Translations under genes and position numbers: made by a program
Notes under the pieces: model-generated
What the model saw: the letters and a program-made list of their open reading frames with translations, nothing else
Database searches by the model: none
What the model was told of the DNA's origin: nothing
Shown: piece after piece, positions 63,400 to 64,000 of the stretch
How the letters are laid out: every line of letters begins with the position of its first letter
Position numbering within the stretch: the stretch's first letter is position 1
From: Planctomycetaceae bacterium
GTDB taxonomy: Bacteria > Planctomycetota > UBA1135 > GCA-002686595
NCBI GenBank assembly: GCA_011525785.1
Contig: WYBT01000026.1
Coordinates: forward strand, 1-64,000
DNA: 64,000 nt
Reading direction: 5' to 3'

Positions 63400-64000
63400 A
63401 TGGACGGACGAGTCGAGAGGGTGCTCAAGCGCGATGCGCTCGGCCGCGTGGAGCTGGTCGAGCGCGACGGACGTGTTCTGGTGCGGCGCGTCGCCTGCGG
63501 TGGTTCGATTCCGGCCTCGGCCTGGGTCGCGCGCAGGCTGCTCGCGCGCGAGCGACGGGCCCTGGCGCGCTGCGCGGGGCTCGATGGCGTGCCTCAACTG
63601 CTCGACGCTCCCGGCGGCGCCGAAGTGCTCGAACGCACGCACCTCGACGGCGAGCCGCTGCACCGCTGCACGCAGTTACCGATCGACTTCTTCGAACGGT
63701 TGGAGGAGCTGGTCGCGGCGCTGCACGCGCGCGGAGTGGCGCACAACGACCTGCACAAGGAGCAGAACATCATCGTGCGCAGCAATGGCCGACCGGGCCT
63801 GATCGACTTCCAACTCGCCAGCGTGCACGCGGAGGGCTCGAGCGCGCTCGCTCGACGCGCGCTGGACGACTTGCGGCACGTGGCGAAGCACAGACGGCGC
63901 TATCTGCGCTACGCGCGTGTCGTGGACGCGAGCATCGCTCCGCCCGCGGAGTTGCTCGCTTCGCCGCCGCGTCCGCCGGCGCGCAGCGGAGTGGCGCTCG
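63400..64000 (+). CDS. RIO/Kdo-kinase-like protein (3' end outside window)
   Basis: The frame opens at the ATG at 63400 and continues to the window end, 200 codons. The catalytic loop HNDLHKEQNIIV and the metal segment LIDFQLA (DFQ instead of DFG) match RIO-type or lipopolysaccharide (WaaP/KdkA) kinases, which lack the activation loop of eukaryotic-type kinases. The N-lobe is short. It may phosphorylate a lipid A or core sugar, and the nearby lpxB fits this only loosely. The C-terminus is missing. Confidence 0.7.
   Translation, partial: MDGRVERVLKRDALGRVELVERDGRVLVRRVACGGSIPASAWVARRLLARERRALARCAGLDGVPQLLDAPGGAEVLERTHLDGEPLHRCTQLPIDFFERLEELVAALHARGVAHNDLHKEQNIIVRSNGRPGLIDFQLASVHAEGSSALARRALDDLRHVAKHRRRYLRYARVVDASIAPPAELLASPPRPPARSGVAL

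Overview
The window reads as chromosomal DNA of a high-GC (about 70%) Planctomycetota-type bacterium. Four things in the sequence support this: PknB-like Ser/Thr kinases with long cytoplasmic leaders, an ECF sigma factor directly followed by a kinase, secreted FG-GAP/VCBS repeat proteins with a C-terminal Ala-Cys-Pro-Cys-Gly block, and a TPR/FG-GAP/UnbV lipoprotein. An lpxB gene and several barrel-like proteins indicate an outer membrane. The phylum call is inference from gene content.

Layout. 1-13.6 kb: a kinase cut by the left edge, a lone DUF433 gene, an esterase/adenosine deaminase pair, gltX, two paralogous secreted FG-GAP proteins, then an anti-sigma-like protein, metallophosphoesterase, NHL propeller and Ppx/GppA in close order, and a secreted esterase. 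14.2-16 kb: a two-gene operon of a NifS-like PLP enzyme lacking its catalytic cysteine, overlapped by a cysteine dioxygenase. 16.7-19.5 kb: tRNA with CAT anticodon, an acidic small protein, and thiC behind a TPP riboswitch. 19.5-33.3 kb: ECF sigma plus kinase, Nudix, EamA exporter, thioesterase, a 1116-residue UnbV lipoprotein, SGNH hydrolase, a DprE2/DprE1-like pair and an ApaH-like phosphatase. 33.3-42.4 kb: tandem copies of a dispersed repeat, a membrane sulfatase-fold protein, a 45-residue basic protein, two proline-directed peptidases, lepB, an SDR and a CoA-type Nudix gene.

42.2-52.1 kb looks like an accessory island. It is bounded by two versions of the 3' end of a Nudix gene and holds a lower-GC hypothetical gene, pnuC-nadR (NAD salvage), a TIR-STAND-TPR protein with fragments of sister copies on both sides, and two FG-GAP genes, one internally shortened. 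52.1-56 kb is a two-component system set between two outer-membrane protein genes. Each of those genes is preceded by three 11-bp tandem repeats of the kind bound by OmpR-family regulators. 56-64 kb: FAH-family enzyme, prenyltransferase-fold protein, iodotyrosine-deiodinase-like flavoprotein, lpxB, TPR membrane protein, ABC-2 exporter and a kinase-like gene cut by the right edge.

Most notable: (1) the cysteine dioxygenase operon with a cysteine-less NifS homolog, which suggests cysteine to cysteine sulfinate to alanine plus sulfite; (2) a dispersed repeat whose stems co-vary between copies while its loops stay fixed; (3) the island with the remains of a tandem TIR-STAND array next to NAD-salvage genes; (4) the shared 11-bp operators around the two-component system.
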